Shown here in pieces: positions 16,034 through 25,107 of a stretch of DNA of 64,000 nt (positions are counted from its first letter, which is position 1; every line of letters begins with the position of its first letter). Origin of the DNA: Clostridia bacterium (GTDB taxonomy: Bacteria > Bacillota > Clostridia > Christensenellales > DTU072); the NCBI GenBank assembly GCA_016297005.1, contig JAEDHK010000002.1:1-64000 (forward strand). Reading direction: 5' to 3'. The notes below the pieces were generated by a model, which made no database searches, was not told where the DNA came from, and saw only the letters and a program-made list of their open reading frames with translations. A program made the position numbers and the translations under genes.

Positions 16034-17890
16034 TTATAATTTGTTTTTTTGCAACCAGATCATCAGCACGACGATGTCGGCGGGGTTGACTCCGCTGATA
16101 CGCGAGGCCTGGGCAAGAGAAAGCGGCTTGACGTCGTTGAGGCGCTGGCGCGCTTCGATACGAAGGCCGTCCACTTCGTTATAGTCAAGATCTGCCGGGA
16201 GCTTCTTTTTCTCCATTTTCTGCATTTCTTTGATCTCTCGTTGCAGTTTGACAAGATACCCTTCGTATTTTATTTCCGTTTCTATACGGCGGAGCAAGAA
16301 CGGGTCCTCGTCCTTAAACGAGGGATCGACGACGATCAGGTCTTCGACGGTCAAAGGAGTACGTTTAAGAAATTCTTCCGCGCCGATACCGCTTGCGGGT
16401 ACGGTTTCGCCTTTTTCTTCCATAACGGCGGCGATTTGTTCCTTTTTATAGCGGATCGACCTCAGTGCGGCGTAAATACGTTCTTTTTCTGCCTGCATTT
16501 TTTGATACTTCTCGTAACGTTCGTCGTCGACGAGGCCGACTTGGCGACCGATCTCGGTCAGTCTCTCGTCTGCGTTATCCTGTCTGAGTTGCAGACGGTA
16601 TTCCGCGCGGGAAGTCATCATACGATACGGCTCTTCGGTTCCCTTGGTAACGAGGTCGTCTACCATTACGCCGATATAAGAATTATCGCGGGTAAGGACG
16701 AGCGGTTCTTTCCCTTCCAAAAACAGTCCCGCATTGATGCCGGCCAGGATCCCCTGTCCGGCGGCTTCTTCGTAGCCGCTGCTGCCGTTGATCTGCCCTG
16801 CGGCGTACAGTCCGACGAAATTTTTGACGGCAAGCGTGGGGAGTAGCGCAAGCGGATCGAGGCAATCATATTCTATTGCATATCCATAGCGCATAATTTT
16901 GGCGTTTTCCAACCCGACGACAGAGTGAAGCATATCCTCCTGGACGTCGAAAGGTAAGGAAGTAGAAAGCCCCTGAACGTACATTTCATCGGTGTCTTCC
17001 CCTTCCGGTTCGATGAAAATCTGATGGCGGTCGTGATTTGCAAAGCGAACCACCTTGGTTTCTATTGACGGACAATAACGCGGCCCGGTCGAAGTAATGG
17101 AGCCGTTATAGAGGGGGCTTCTGTCCAGATTGTCCAAAATGATCTTATGCGTTTTTGCATTGGTGTAGGTCAGGTAGCAGTTGCGCACGTTACGGACCTT
17201 TTCTTCGGTCATCAGACTGAAAGGATAAATGTTTTCGTCCCCTTTCTGCACGATCATTTTATCGAAATCGACCGAGCTTGCCAAAACGCGCATCGGCGTA
17301 CCCGTCTTGAAACGGCGCATGGGCAATCCCATCTTTTTGAGCGACGAAGAAAGGTGCGTCGAGCGACGGTATCCCGCGGGACCGCATTGCTCGGAATAGT
17401 CGCCGATAATGATGCGGCTATCGAGATAAACGCCGGTTGTCAATACCACGGCTCGACAAGCAAAGACGTCGCCGAGTGTCGTACGAATTCCGGTTACTTT
17501 GCCTTCTTCGGTCAGTATCTCAGCCGCCTCGCCTTCCAGAACGTCAAGGTTTTTTTGCCGCTCGATGCGGTTTTTCATCAAGCGATGATACTTATCTTTA
17601 TCGATCTGATTGCGAAGAGAATGAACGGCGGCGCCGTTGCCCAGATTGAGCATGCGAGTCTGTAAAGTGGCCATATCGGCTACGCGACCCATTTGTCCGC
17701 CGAGGGCGTCCACTTCGCGTACGATATGTCCCTTTCCCGTGCCGCCGACGTTCGGATTGCAGGGCATAAAGCCGAGCGCATTCAACGTCAAGCTCATTAA
17801 AAGAGTCTTATGACCCTTTTTCGCCAAGGCAAACGCGCTTTCTATTCCTGCGTGTCCGCCGCCGACGACGATCGCTTCGTATTCTTTCAT
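16034..17890 (-). CDS. mnmG: tRNA U34 carboxymethylaminomethyl synthase subunit MnmG
   Basis: A 618-residue FAD protein that with MnmE modifies the wobble uridine of several tRNAs. The N-terminal dinucleotide motif is VVGGGHAGIESAFALAKKG. MPCNPNVGGTGKGHIVREVDALGG and GFKxGTPxR-like RRFKTGTPMRV are family signatures, as is AAGQINGSSGYEEAAGQGILAGINAG for FAD binding. The C-terminal helical domain has DVKPLSLAQASRISGVNPADI. It lies 8 bases behind yqeY in the ileS-yqeY-mnmG unit. No mnmE is seen in the window. Length is normal. Confidence 0.96.
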   Translation of the reverse strand: MKEYEAIVVGGGHAGIESAFALAKKGHKTLLMSLTLNALGFMPCNPNVGGTGKGHIVREVDALGGQMGRVADMATLQTRMLNLGNGAAVHSLRNQIDKDKYHRLMKNRIERQKNLDVLEGEAAEILTEEGKVTGIRTTLGDVFACRAVVLTTGVYLDSRIIIGDYSEQCGPAGYRRSTHLSSSLKKMGLPMRRFKTGTPMRVLASSVDFDKMIVQKGDENIYPFSLMTEEKVRNVRNCYLTYTNAKTHKIILDNLDRSPLYNGSITSTGPRYCPSIETKVVRFANHDRHQIFIEPEGEDTDEMYVQGLSTSLPFDVQEDMLHSVVGLENAKIMRYGYAIEYDCLDPLALLPTLAVKNFVGLYAAGQINGSSGYEEAAGQGILAGINAGLFLEGKEPLVLTRDNSYIGVMVDDLVTKGTEEPYRMMTSRAEYRLQLRQDNADERLTEIGRQVGLVDDERYEKYQKMQAEKERIYAALRSIRYKKEQIAAVMEEKGETVPASGIGAEEFLKRTPLTVEDLIVVDPSFKDEDPFLLRRIETEIKYEGYLVKLQREIKEMQKMEKKKLPADLDYNEVDGLRIEARQRLNDVKPLSLAQASRISGVNPADIVVLMIWLQKNKL

Positions 17891-17898
17891 CTTTTTGT

Positions 17899-18342
17899 TT
17901 ATTTTGTGGCGAGATAGCTTTCCACAAGGCCGTTTACTTTGCTCTTATCAAATTGTCCGGCAATCCTGGGCATAACCGCTTTAATGATCATACCTTTAGT
18001 CTTGGGAGAAGCGTCCGGATAGACGTCGGCCTCTTTAATGAGCGCAAGAACCTCTTCTTCCGTCAGTTGCTTAGGCATATATGCGGTCAAGATAGCCACT
18101 TTTCCGGCGGCTTCCGCTTCTTTTTCGGCATTCTTGCCCGCCCACATTTCGCGCACTTCGTTCTGCACCTTGATCTCTTTTGCGATCCCTTCGTACATTT
18201 CGGCGTCGGTCACAACGTGACCGGCTTCCGTCTTTTCTTTGGCTATAATATACGCGACGACGGCTTCCAAGGCGTTTTTTCTGGCGGTATCGCCCGTTTT
18301 ACGGGCGTTCATAAAATCTGCTCTGATCTGATCTTTTAACAT
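17899..18342 (-). CDS. yqeY: GatB/YqeY domain protein
   Basis: A 147-residue cytoplasmic protein consisting of the YqeY domain, related to the tRNA-binding tail of GatB. Typical features are MLKDQIRADFMNARKTGDTARKN at the start, ILTAYMPKQLTEEE and KGMIIKAVMPRIAGQFDKSKVN near the end. The YqeY family is common in Firmicutes with a poorly defined, probably tRNA-related role. It sits 9 bases behind ileS and 8 bases before mnmG, which supports that link. Confidence 0.93.
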   Translation of the reverse strand: MLKDQIRADFMNARKTGDTARKNALEAVVAYIIAKEKTEAGHVVTDAEMYEGIAKEIKVQNEVREMWAGKNAEKEAEAAGKVAILTAYMPKQLTEEEVLALIKEADVYPDASPKTKGMIIKAVMPRIAGQFDKSKVNGLVESYLATK

Positions 18343-18351
18343 AGTGACCTC

Positions 18352-21300
18352 TTATTTGTTTTCTGCTTTAATTCTGACGGTAACGGTATACTCTCCGATC
18401 TCCGCTTTGTCTTCGGCGTCGGCGTTTTCCACCGGACCGAGAGCGACGGCGAGGATATCGGAACGGATCTTTTCGGCATAAGCGGCGACGGCGGCGTTTG
18501 CGTCGGCGTCGTCCGAAGAAATCTCCGCATAAATGCGCTGTTCTACGGCATAGCCGGCTTCTTTACGCATGACCTGAATCTTACGAACCAGTTCGCGTAC
18601 GAAACCTTCTTTGATAAGTTCGGGATCCAGCGTGGTATCGAGAGCCAGCGTGAACTTCTGTTCGCTCTCCACAACGTACCCGGCTTTCGGACGATCGTGC
18701 TTATCGAAGAGTTCTGCGCCGAGTCCGGTAAAAGACCCGATATCAACGGAACCGGCCGCAACCATGGCGGCAAGAGAACGCATGCCCTCGCCGTCCAGTC
18801 CGTCGACCAGACCTTTCAAAGTCTGCGCGTCTTTTTTAAGCTGTTGACCGGCAATACGGAAGTTTACGGTAAAATAAGCTTCGTTGAATTCTTCTCCCGC
18901 CTCGGAAAACAGGACTTCTTTTACGTTAAGTTCGTCGCGGACGACGGAAATCAGAGGCTCAACGATTTTTTTATACTCTGCGGACGTCTGAATAAACAAC
19001 GCGCGTAAGGGCTGTTTGACTTTAAGTTGGACGGCGTTACGCATACGTTGTCCGCAAGCAATGACCTCTCTCGCAGCTTCCGTTTCATTCAAAATTTCAC
19101 CGAAATCGGGACACGCGATCTTCGTCGGATATTTCGTCAAATGCACGCTGACGGGCGCGTTCTTTTCGAGAGCGCGAACGGTATTCTGATAAATATGCTC
19201 GGTAAGGAAGGGAATAATGGGCGCCATGATACCGAGGGTCGCCTTAATGGCGTTATATAGGCACCAGTAGGCGTTCATCTGATCGTTTTTATCAACCGAC
19301 TTCCAGAATCTCTTACGATTGATACGAACGTACCAGTTGCTGACGTCGTCGCAGAAACTCTCGAACTCCTTGGTAACGACGGAAGTACGGAAGGATTCCA
19401 TTCCGGCGGTGGCCGTTTCGATAAACTTATTCGTGCGGGCGACCAACCACTTATCGCTGTTCGTAAAGGTAGCAAAATCGGGCTTGAAATTTTCGACGTC
19501 CGGATTATCCAGACCGGCATACAGATTGAAGAAAACGTAGATATTCCAAAAAGAAAGGATCTTTCTGCGCGTTTCGTCGGTCAGATTATAGCCGAATCGA
19601 ACGTCTCCGGTATACGGCGCGGCGCAATAGAGATAACGGACGGGATCGGCGCCCATTTTTTCGGCGGCCTCGTCAAACTTGATCATGAAGCCCGATTTAT
19701 GGAACTTACTGCCGTCTTCCTGTACGACGGACGAGTGCGTTACGACTCTTTCGTACGGCGCCTTACCCGTCAGAACGACGCTCATAAAGAGCTGAGAATA
19801 GAACCACAGACGAATCTGCTCTTTCATCTCGATAACCAATTCGCTGGGGAAATTCTTCTTGAAGTATTCCGGGTCGGAAAAATATTTTTTGGTAGAGAAC
19901 GGCGTAATGCCGGCGTCCAACCAACAGTCTCCTACTTCCGGGATCCGCTCTACGAGCTCTCCGCAATGGGGACAACGGATTTTGATCTTATCGATATAAG
20001 GGCGATGCAAATGGGGCACGCCTTCCAAAGAATGGTTTTCGGACAGTTCGATTAATTCTTCTTTGCTGCCGATCACGGTCAGATGACCGCATTTTTTACA
20101 AGGATAGAACGGAAGCGGCAGGCCGTAAAAACGCTTACGGGAGATATTCCAGTCGCCCATGTTGGTCAACCAGTCCTCCATGCGCTTGCCGGCATAATCC
20201 GGTTCCCACTTGACAGAGCGGGCGGCGGCGATAAGCGCCGGTTTAAGGCTCTCGGTCGCAATGCTCCATTCGTCGACAAGCTTAAACACGACGTCGTGCT
20301 TACATCTCCAACAATGGGGGTAACTATGCGTAATAGGTTCGGTCCGGTAAAGAGTGTTACGCTCCGTCATGATGCGGACGACGATGTCCAGGGCTTCTCC
20401 CGTCGCTTTTCCGGACAACTCGCCGAAACCGGGCAGAATGATACCGCTATCGTCGATGGGGCAGACGGCAGGCAGGTTTTCGCGTTTACCTAAATCGAAG
20501 TCTTCCGCACCGCACCCGGGAGCGATATGAACGACGCCTACGCCTTCGGTGGCGTCTACGTCCTCCCACGGCACGATCCTATGCGGGAACTTCTGACAAT
20601 CGAACTCGGGGAACACGGTGACGTATTCTTTGCCGACGAGCGCCGAGCCTTTGAATTCTTCCAATACGGCGACAATGTCCCCTTTCAGTTTTTTGATAGC
20701 GTCTTTGATAAGAATAACGGGCAATTCGTCCGATTTGACCTGCACTTTTACGTAATCCATATCGGGATTGACGGCGAGAGCCACGTTGCTGGTCAGCGTC
20801 CAGGGCGTCGTCGTCCAAAGGAGCATCTTTGCGCTTCCGTCGACAAGAGGCAACTTTCCGTAAATGGACGTATGCGTCACTTCGCTATAGCTACCGCTCA
20901 TTTCGTGTTCGGAAAGAGAAGTTCCGCAACGAGGACACCAAGGCATCGGACGATGACTCTTTACAAGCAAACCGCGGTCGTGGCAGACTTTAAGAAAGTG
21001 CCAGATAGAAGTGATATTGAGGTCGGTATTGGTAAAATAGCTATGATCCCAATCCATCCATTGACCGAGGCGCTTGCTTTGTTCGGTAATAACGCCAGAA
21101 TACTTACGGACTCTTTCCATGCACTTTTCGGTAAAGTTATCCATGCCGTATTCCATAATGCCGCGCTTATCTTTGATGCCGATCTCTTTTTCGGCTTCTA
21201 CTTCCACCCACAATCCTTGCGCGTCGAAGCCGTTCTGATACTGACAGCTCTTTCCATGCATGGCGTTGTAGCGGATGAAGCAGTCTTTCAGCGTTCTGCC

Positions 21301-21477
21301 CCACGCATGGTGGATACCCATGGCATTGTTGGCGGTGATCGGTCCGTCCAGAAAACGGAATCTTTCTCCGTTTTCGTTCTGTTTGACGAGCTTCTCAAAA
21401 CATTGATTCTCATCCCAGAATTTCATTACGTCGCGTTCAAGCGCAATAAAATCGGGCGACGGGTTTTCTTTTCTCAT
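18352..21477 (-). CDS. ileS: isoleucine--tRNA ligase, divergent type
   Basis: A 1041-residue class I aminoacyl-tRNA synthetase. The CP1 editing domain has LLWTTTPWTLTSN and VGVVHIAPGCGAEDFDLG. Zinc-type pairs CPRCG, CWRC, CKKCG and CPHCG are present. WFYSQLFMSVVLTGKAPYERVVTHS leads to the catalytic loop, and an anticodon-binding domain follows from ~700. Both class signatures are unusual: the HIGH position reads GIHH (54-57) and KMSKS reads KFHKS (591-595). From memory a bacterial IleRS subgroup shares GPITANNxMGxHHAWGRT. Overall order and length favour Ile over Val or Leu. No T-box is seen upstream. It starts 16 bases after the LRR lipoprotein gene. Confidence 0.82.
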   Translation of the reverse strand: MRKENPSPDFIALERDVMKFWDENQCFEKLVKQNENGERFRFLDGPITANNAMGIHHAWGRTLKDCFIRYNAMHGKSCQYQNGFDAQGLWVEVEAEKEIGIKDKRGIMEYGMDNFTEKCMERVRKYSGVITEQSKRLGQWMDWDHSYFTNTDLNITSIWHFLKVCHDRGLLVKSHRPMPWCPRCGTSLSEHEMSGSYSEVTHTSIYGKLPLVDGSAKMLLWTTTPWTLTSNVALAVNPDMDYVKVQVKSDELPVILIKDAIKKLKGDIVAVLEEFKGSALVGKEYVTVFPEFDCQKFPHRIVPWEDVDATEGVGVVHIAPGCGAEDFDLGKRENLPAVCPIDDSGIILPGFGELSGKATGEALDIVVRIMTERNTLYRTEPITHSYPHCWRCKHDVVFKLVDEWSIATESLKPALIAAARSVKWEPDYAGKRMEDWLTNMGDWNISRKRFYGLPLPFYPCKKCGHLTVIGSKEELIELSENHSLEGVPHLHRPYIDKIKIRCPHCGELVERIPEVGDCWLDAGITPFSTKKYFSDPEYFKKNFPSELVIEMKEQIRLWFYSQLFMSVVLTGKAPYERVVTHSSVVQEDGSKFHKSGFMIKFDEAAEKMGADPVRYLYCAAPYTGDVRFGYNLTDETRRKILSFWNIYVFFNLYAGLDNPDVENFKPDFATFTNSDKWLVARTNKFIETATAGMESFRTSVVTKEFESFCDDVSNWYVRINRKRFWKSVDKNDQMNAYWCLYNAIKATLGIMAPIIPFLTEHIYQNTVRALEKNAPVSVHLTKYPTKIACPDFGEILNETEAAREVIACGQRMRNAVQLKVKQPLRALFIQTSAEYKKIVEPLISVVRDELNVKEVLFSEAGEEFNEAYFTVNFRIAGQQLKKDAQTLKGLVDGLDGEGMRSLAAMVAAGSVDIGSFTGLGAELFDKHDRPKAGYVVESEQKFTLALDTTLDPELIKEGFVRELVRKIQVMRKEAGYAVEQRIYAEISSDDADANAAVAAYAEKIRSDILAVALGPVENADAEDKAEIGEYTVTVRIKAENK

Positions 21478-21493
21478 TTCTGATGTATCCTCA

Positions 21494-23101
21494 CTATTGC
21501 TTAATTTTCCAATATCTGTATTTTTTCCCGCCCGCTTCGGTCAAAATATCTTTGTTCGGACAGGTATAATGCTCGTTAATATAACTCAGCGCATTGACTT
21601 CTATATTCTCCTCAATCCACAGTTCGAAACCGTTACCGGAGCCGTACAACCGAGAAACGTTATTGCTCGTCGTATTCGCAACGGTCGTGCTGTCGATATA
21701 TACTTTCTTCAAAGAACAGTCGGCAAAAGAATTGATCCCCAAAGCAACGACGTTTTCTCCGACGTGCACCTCTTCGAGCGCGGTACACCCTTTAAAAGCC
21801 CCCGTCTCCAACGTGGTAAGATTGATGGGAAAATCTATCTTTTGCAAAGAGTTACAGGATAAAAATGCGTCCGAAGCGATCGTCGTTACCTCGCTTCCGT
21901 CTCCAAAAATGAATTCGCTCATTTTATAACAACGGCTGAATGCGTTCGTTCTGACGGTCTGCACGCCCGCAGGCAAGCTGAAAGCACGAAGTTCGGTACA
22001 GGTATCGAAAGCATGATCTTCGATATCGTTCAACTTCGAACCCTCCGCAAAATAAATCTGTTCTATCCCGGAATTATAGAAAAAAGCATATTCTTCTATC
22101 TTTTGGAGCTCCGCCGAAAAATACAGTTTTTCGATCAGCGCCGAACAGTACGCGAAAGAATACGAGCGTACGTTTTCTCCGCCCGTTACGGTAACGTTCC
22201 GCAAAGAGTCGACGATCGAAAAATACGTCTTTTGTCCGTCTTCTTCATAAACCTGAGAATAACTTTCTTCCGTACCGACGCCGAAAATGCTTCCGAACGC
22301 GACGTTGGCGCCTTGCCGGTCTTTACTGCCGATAAACGGCAACGTAAGATCGCGCAACCGATCGCATCCGGAAAAGACGTTATTGCCGAGGTACGTCAGA
22401 CCGGCGGGAATAGTAACGTCGGTCAGCTCGCTGCAATTTTTGAAAGCGCCGTCGCCGATCGTACGGATGCCGTCGGGGAAAACAAGCGTTTTTAATGAGG
22501 AACATCCGAAAAACGCTTCTTCGCCGAGGCTGACGATAGCCCCGGAAATCGTCACTTCATACAAGCCGTCGGCGCCGTAGAAAGCCTTGGCCGGCAATCC
22601 GACGTTTCCGATTATGCTTACGGTCCTGAGCCCTTTTAGATAAGATTGCCACTTCACTGCCGCGTCGTCGGAAAACACACCGTCGCCTTCGAACCGGAAG
22701 GCGTATAATTTTTCATTGGAAACGTTAGTCGTTTCGTATACTAATAACGTCGCGCCGTTTCCGGAATGAACGGTTGCCTTTGCCGGCGCATTGGCACCGC
22801 ACCACCGACAGACGTTGTTGCGATACTCGTGACCCACCGTAGCAAGAGCCTGACGTTCTTCCGCACCGCACTTTGAACAGATATAAAGATCGTACCCTTC
22901 TTGCTGACAGGTCGGTTTCAGTCCGTTGGCAGACATTACGAAATTGTGCTCGCACTCCTTTTCTTCGTCTTCCGGTTCTTCTTCCGGTGTTATTTCGCCG
23001 TAAAGATAGTCGTAAAGATCGCAGGAAGAAAGCGTGACGACCATAAAAATCGCCGTCAGCAGCATCATTGCGATCAAAAATACGCCTTTACACTTTTTCA
23101 T
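21494..23101 (-). CDS. BspA-type LRR lipoprotein with CxxC head
   Basis: A 535-residue surface lipoprotein. MKKCKGVFLIAMMLL opens a signal peptide with lipobox Cys27 (LSSC). Residues ~28-48 are an acidic linker. Next come Cys/His clusters (PTC...YICSKCGAEE...GHEY...CRWCGANAP), a pattern frequent in exported proteins of gut Firmicutes. From ~110 to 490 BspA-type LRRs repeat AFxxCxxLxxVxxP. The start is placed at ATG 23101 because it opens the signal peptide; there is no ribosome site and the promoter ends 7 bases upstream, implying a leaderless mRNA. ileS follows after 16 bases. The binding partner is unknown. Confidence 0.88.
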   Translation of the reverse strand: MKKCKGVFLIAMMLLTAIFMVVTLSSCDLYDYLYGEITPEEEPEDEEKECEHNFVMSANGLKPTCQQEGYDLYICSKCGAEERQALATVGHEYRNNVCRWCGANAPAKATVHSGNGATLLVYETTNVSNEKLYAFRFEGDGVFSDDAAVKWQSYLKGLRTVSIIGNVGLPAKAFYGADGLYEVTISGAIVSLGEEAFFGCSSLKTLVFPDGIRTIGDGAFKNCSELTDVTIPAGLTYLGNNVFSGCDRLRDLTLPFIGSKDRQGANVAFGSIFGVGTEESYSQVYEEDGQKTYFSIVDSLRNVTVTGGENVRSYSFAYCSALIEKLYFSAELQKIEEYAFFYNSGIEQIYFAEGSKLNDIEDHAFDTCTELRAFSLPAGVQTVRTNAFSRCYKMSEFIFGDGSEVTTIASDAFLSCNSLQKIDFPINLTTLETGAFKGCTALEEVHVGENVVALGINSFADCSLKKVYIDSTTVANTTSNNVSRLYGSGNGFELWIEENIEVNALSYINEHYTCPNKDILTEAGGKKYRYWKIKQ

Positions 23102-23108
23102 ATCATAT

Positions 23109-23137
23109 ATTTTACACAAATACGCGCGTACTGTCAA
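23109..23137 (-). promoter_or_regulatory. promoter giving a probable leaderless mRNA
   Basis: TTGACA (23137-23132), 17-base spacer, TAAAAT (23114-23109). Seven bases separate the -10 from the ATG at 23101, so transcription should start at or within a base of the initiation codon. Confidence 0.75.
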
Positions 23138-23293
23138 CTTAGATACTCTTTATTTTAAGAGAAAAGGAGAGAAAAGCCGTTTACTCCGTACAAAAGCCCT
23201 ATTGTTTCACGTGAGACAAAAACCCCATTTATCGACGGCCACGATCGAGCCAAAAAAGGGACGAACAACAGGCTTTTTTCGTAACGGTTCGTA

Positions 23294-23322
23294 TTGACGA
23301 AACGATTTATACGATGTACAAT
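23294..23322 (+). promoter_or_regulatory. galM promoter
   Basis: TTGACG (23294-23299), 17-base spacer, TACAAT (23317-23322), 44 bases before the galM start. Confidence 0.7.
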
Positions 23323-23366
23323 ATACGAAAAACGATTTTTTACAACAAAAAAGCGAGGTCCGTGTT

Positions 23367-24383
23367 ATGAGCGTCAAAGCGATCGATAAAACGAAAAAAT
23401 TTGCCCTTTACGAGATAGAAAACAAGACGGGAATGCGCCTGCAAGTGACTTCTTACGGAGCGCGTATTCATAAAATTCTTATCAAAAATAAAAACGGAAA
23501 CACCATCGACGTCGTGGCGGGATTCGAGACGCCGGACGGTTTTTTGGGCGATAACCCCTATTTAAACGCCGTTATAGGACGAGTAGCGAACCGGATCGGC
23601 GACGCAAAATTTACGTTAAACGGCAAAGAATACAATCTCTTTAAAAACGACGGAAACAATAGCCTGCACGGTGGAAAAGAGGGCTTCGACCGTAAGATCT
23701 GGCAAGCGGAAGCGGTCGGCGAAGACAGCGTAAAAATGACCTATTTATCTCCGGACGGCGAAGAAGGATACCCCGGAAACCTGACCGTAACGGTCGTCTA
23801 CCGTCTCACCGACGAAAACGAGGTTTGCATCGCATACGAAGCAATCTCGGATCAGGACACGGTTTGCTCTTTGACAAATCACGCTTATTTTAACCTGGAC
23901 GGCGATTTTGCTACCGTTCTTGATCACGAGGTTTTTATCGATTCCGATAAAATAACGACGATCGACGGCAATTTGATACCGCATGGGGATTTTACTTCGA
24001 TCAAGGGTACCGCGTATGACTTTTCCGTGCCGAAAAAGATCGGAAAAGACATAAAGACAAATGATTTTATGCTCAACATAGCGCGCGGATACGACTTCAA
24101 TTACGTATTGAATAACGATCTCATCCATCCCGTTGCAACCGCTTATTCATCCGGATCGGGCGTAAAAATGTCCGTTTTTACCGACCGTCCCTGCATGCAG
24201 CTTTATACCGGAAACTTTCTGGACGGGTTAAAAGGGAAAAAGACGTACGGCTATCAATCGGCCTTCTGCATGGAAACGCAAGGGTATCCCAACGCTTGCA
24301 ACGTGCCCTCGTTCCCGACGATCACGTTAAAAAAAGGCGAGCGTTATTCCGCCCGCACCTCCTATAAATTTTCCGTCGAATAA
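23367..24383 (+). CDS. galM: aldose 1-epimerase (mutarotase)
   Basis: A 338-residue cytoplasmic enzyme interconverting alpha and beta anomers of aldoses such as galactose, feeding the Leloir pathway with galT. Characteristic motifs are AVIGRVANRIGDAKFTLNG, NNSLHGGKEGFD, the catalytic His in LTNHAYFNLDG and the catalytic Glu in FCMETQGYPNA near the end. A GAGG site precedes the ATG. It is monocistronic with its own promoter and ends 8 bases from the convergent MBL-fold gene. Length is normal for the family. Confidence 0.95.
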   Translation: MSVKAIDKTKKFALYEIENKTGMRLQVTSYGARIHKILIKNKNGNTIDVVAGFETPDGFLGDNPYLNAVIGRVANRIGDAKFTLNGKEYNLFKNDGNNSLHGGKEGFDRKIWQAEAVGEDSVKMTYLSPDGEEGYPGNLTVTVVYRLTDENEVCIAYEAISDQDTVCSLTNHAYFNLDGDFATVLDHEVFIDSDKITTIDGNLIPHGDFTSIKGTAYDFSVPKKIGKDIKTNDFMLNIARGYDFNYVLNNDLIHPVATAYSSGSGVKMSVFTDRPCMQLYTGNFLDGLKGKKTYGYQSAFCMETQGYPNACNVPSFPTITLKKGERYSARTSYKFSVE

Positions 24384-24391
24384 AGACCGGT

Positions 24392-25090
24392 TTATTTCAG
24401 AATGAGCGCTCCGCGCTCTTTCCATACTTCGATCGCCCCGGGCAATACGGACGCCGGAAACGGCTTCCCGTGTCCCGGATAAATTGTCTCGATTCCCGGC
24501 ATTTTAAGGATTTTTTCCCAGCTTTTAACCATTTCAAACTTGTTTTTGATCCACATCGGAGCATATTTTTGCGCACCGACGCCAGACATGAAAAGGTCGC
24601 CGCAAAAGAGTTTATTATCCATTTGCATCACGACGTCGCAGTCGGTATGCCCCCTCAGGATTTTAAACGTGATCCCTTCTCCCGCAAGCGGTTGTCCGCT
24701 TGGATCGAGCGAGGGTCCGGTTACCGGCGGAAAACATTGCGTCATGCCGACGAACGCCACCGACAACTTGGATAAAACGAGCAGAGGAAAAGAAGAAATA
24801 TACGTCTGCATATCGTTCTTTCCTGCGGCAAGCCGGAGTCTGTTACCTTCGGCGGAGATCAGCTTCGCTCCGGTTTTTTCGAGCGCATTCCGTAAAAAAC
24901 CGGCATGGTCGGCGTGATGGTGCGTCAAAAAAATATATTTGATCTGATCCGGAGAAATGTTTTTTGCGGCTAATTTCTTCCAAAAGGTCTTTTCTTGCTG
25001 TTTGTACCCCGTATCGACCATACAATAGCCCTTGGCAAGAGGTACCAGGTAGGTATTGACATGGTTGCTCGTGATCGTAATGACGTCCAT
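24392..25090 (-). CDS. MBL-fold metallo-hydrolase
   Basis: A 232-residue metallo-beta-lactamase-fold protein. The metal-binding signature is THHHADHAGF (~57-66), with further ligands in LRGHTDCDV, CGDLFMSG and YPGHGKPF. The fold covers thioesterases, glyoxalase II-like and other hydrolases; the substrate cannot be told from the sequence. It has no signal peptide. It begins 17 bases after the WYL regulator with an AGAGG site, so it is the last gene of the lipoprotein-WYL-MBL operon. It is convergent with galM, 8 bases apart, with only a weak AATAAA/TTTATT palindrome between them. Confidence 0.88.
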   Translation of the reverse strand: MDVITITSNHVNTYLVPLAKGYCMVDTGYKQQEKTFWKKLAAKNISPDQIKYIFLTHHHADHAGFLRNALEKTGAKLISAEGNRLRLAAGKNDMQTYISSFPLLVLSKLSVAFVGMTQCFPPVTGPSLDPSGQPLAGEGITFKILRGHTDCDVVMQMDNKLFCGDLFMSGVGAQKYAPMWIKNKFEMVKSWEKILKMPGIETIYPGHGKPFPASVLPGAIEVWKERGALILK

Positions 25091-25107
25091 TTTCTGCCTC
25101 TGTTTTG

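Noticed and set aside
24384..24402. AATAAA/TTTATT palindrome at the galM/MBL convergent junction
   Set aside because: Stem of six A-T pairs only; too weak to call a terminator.
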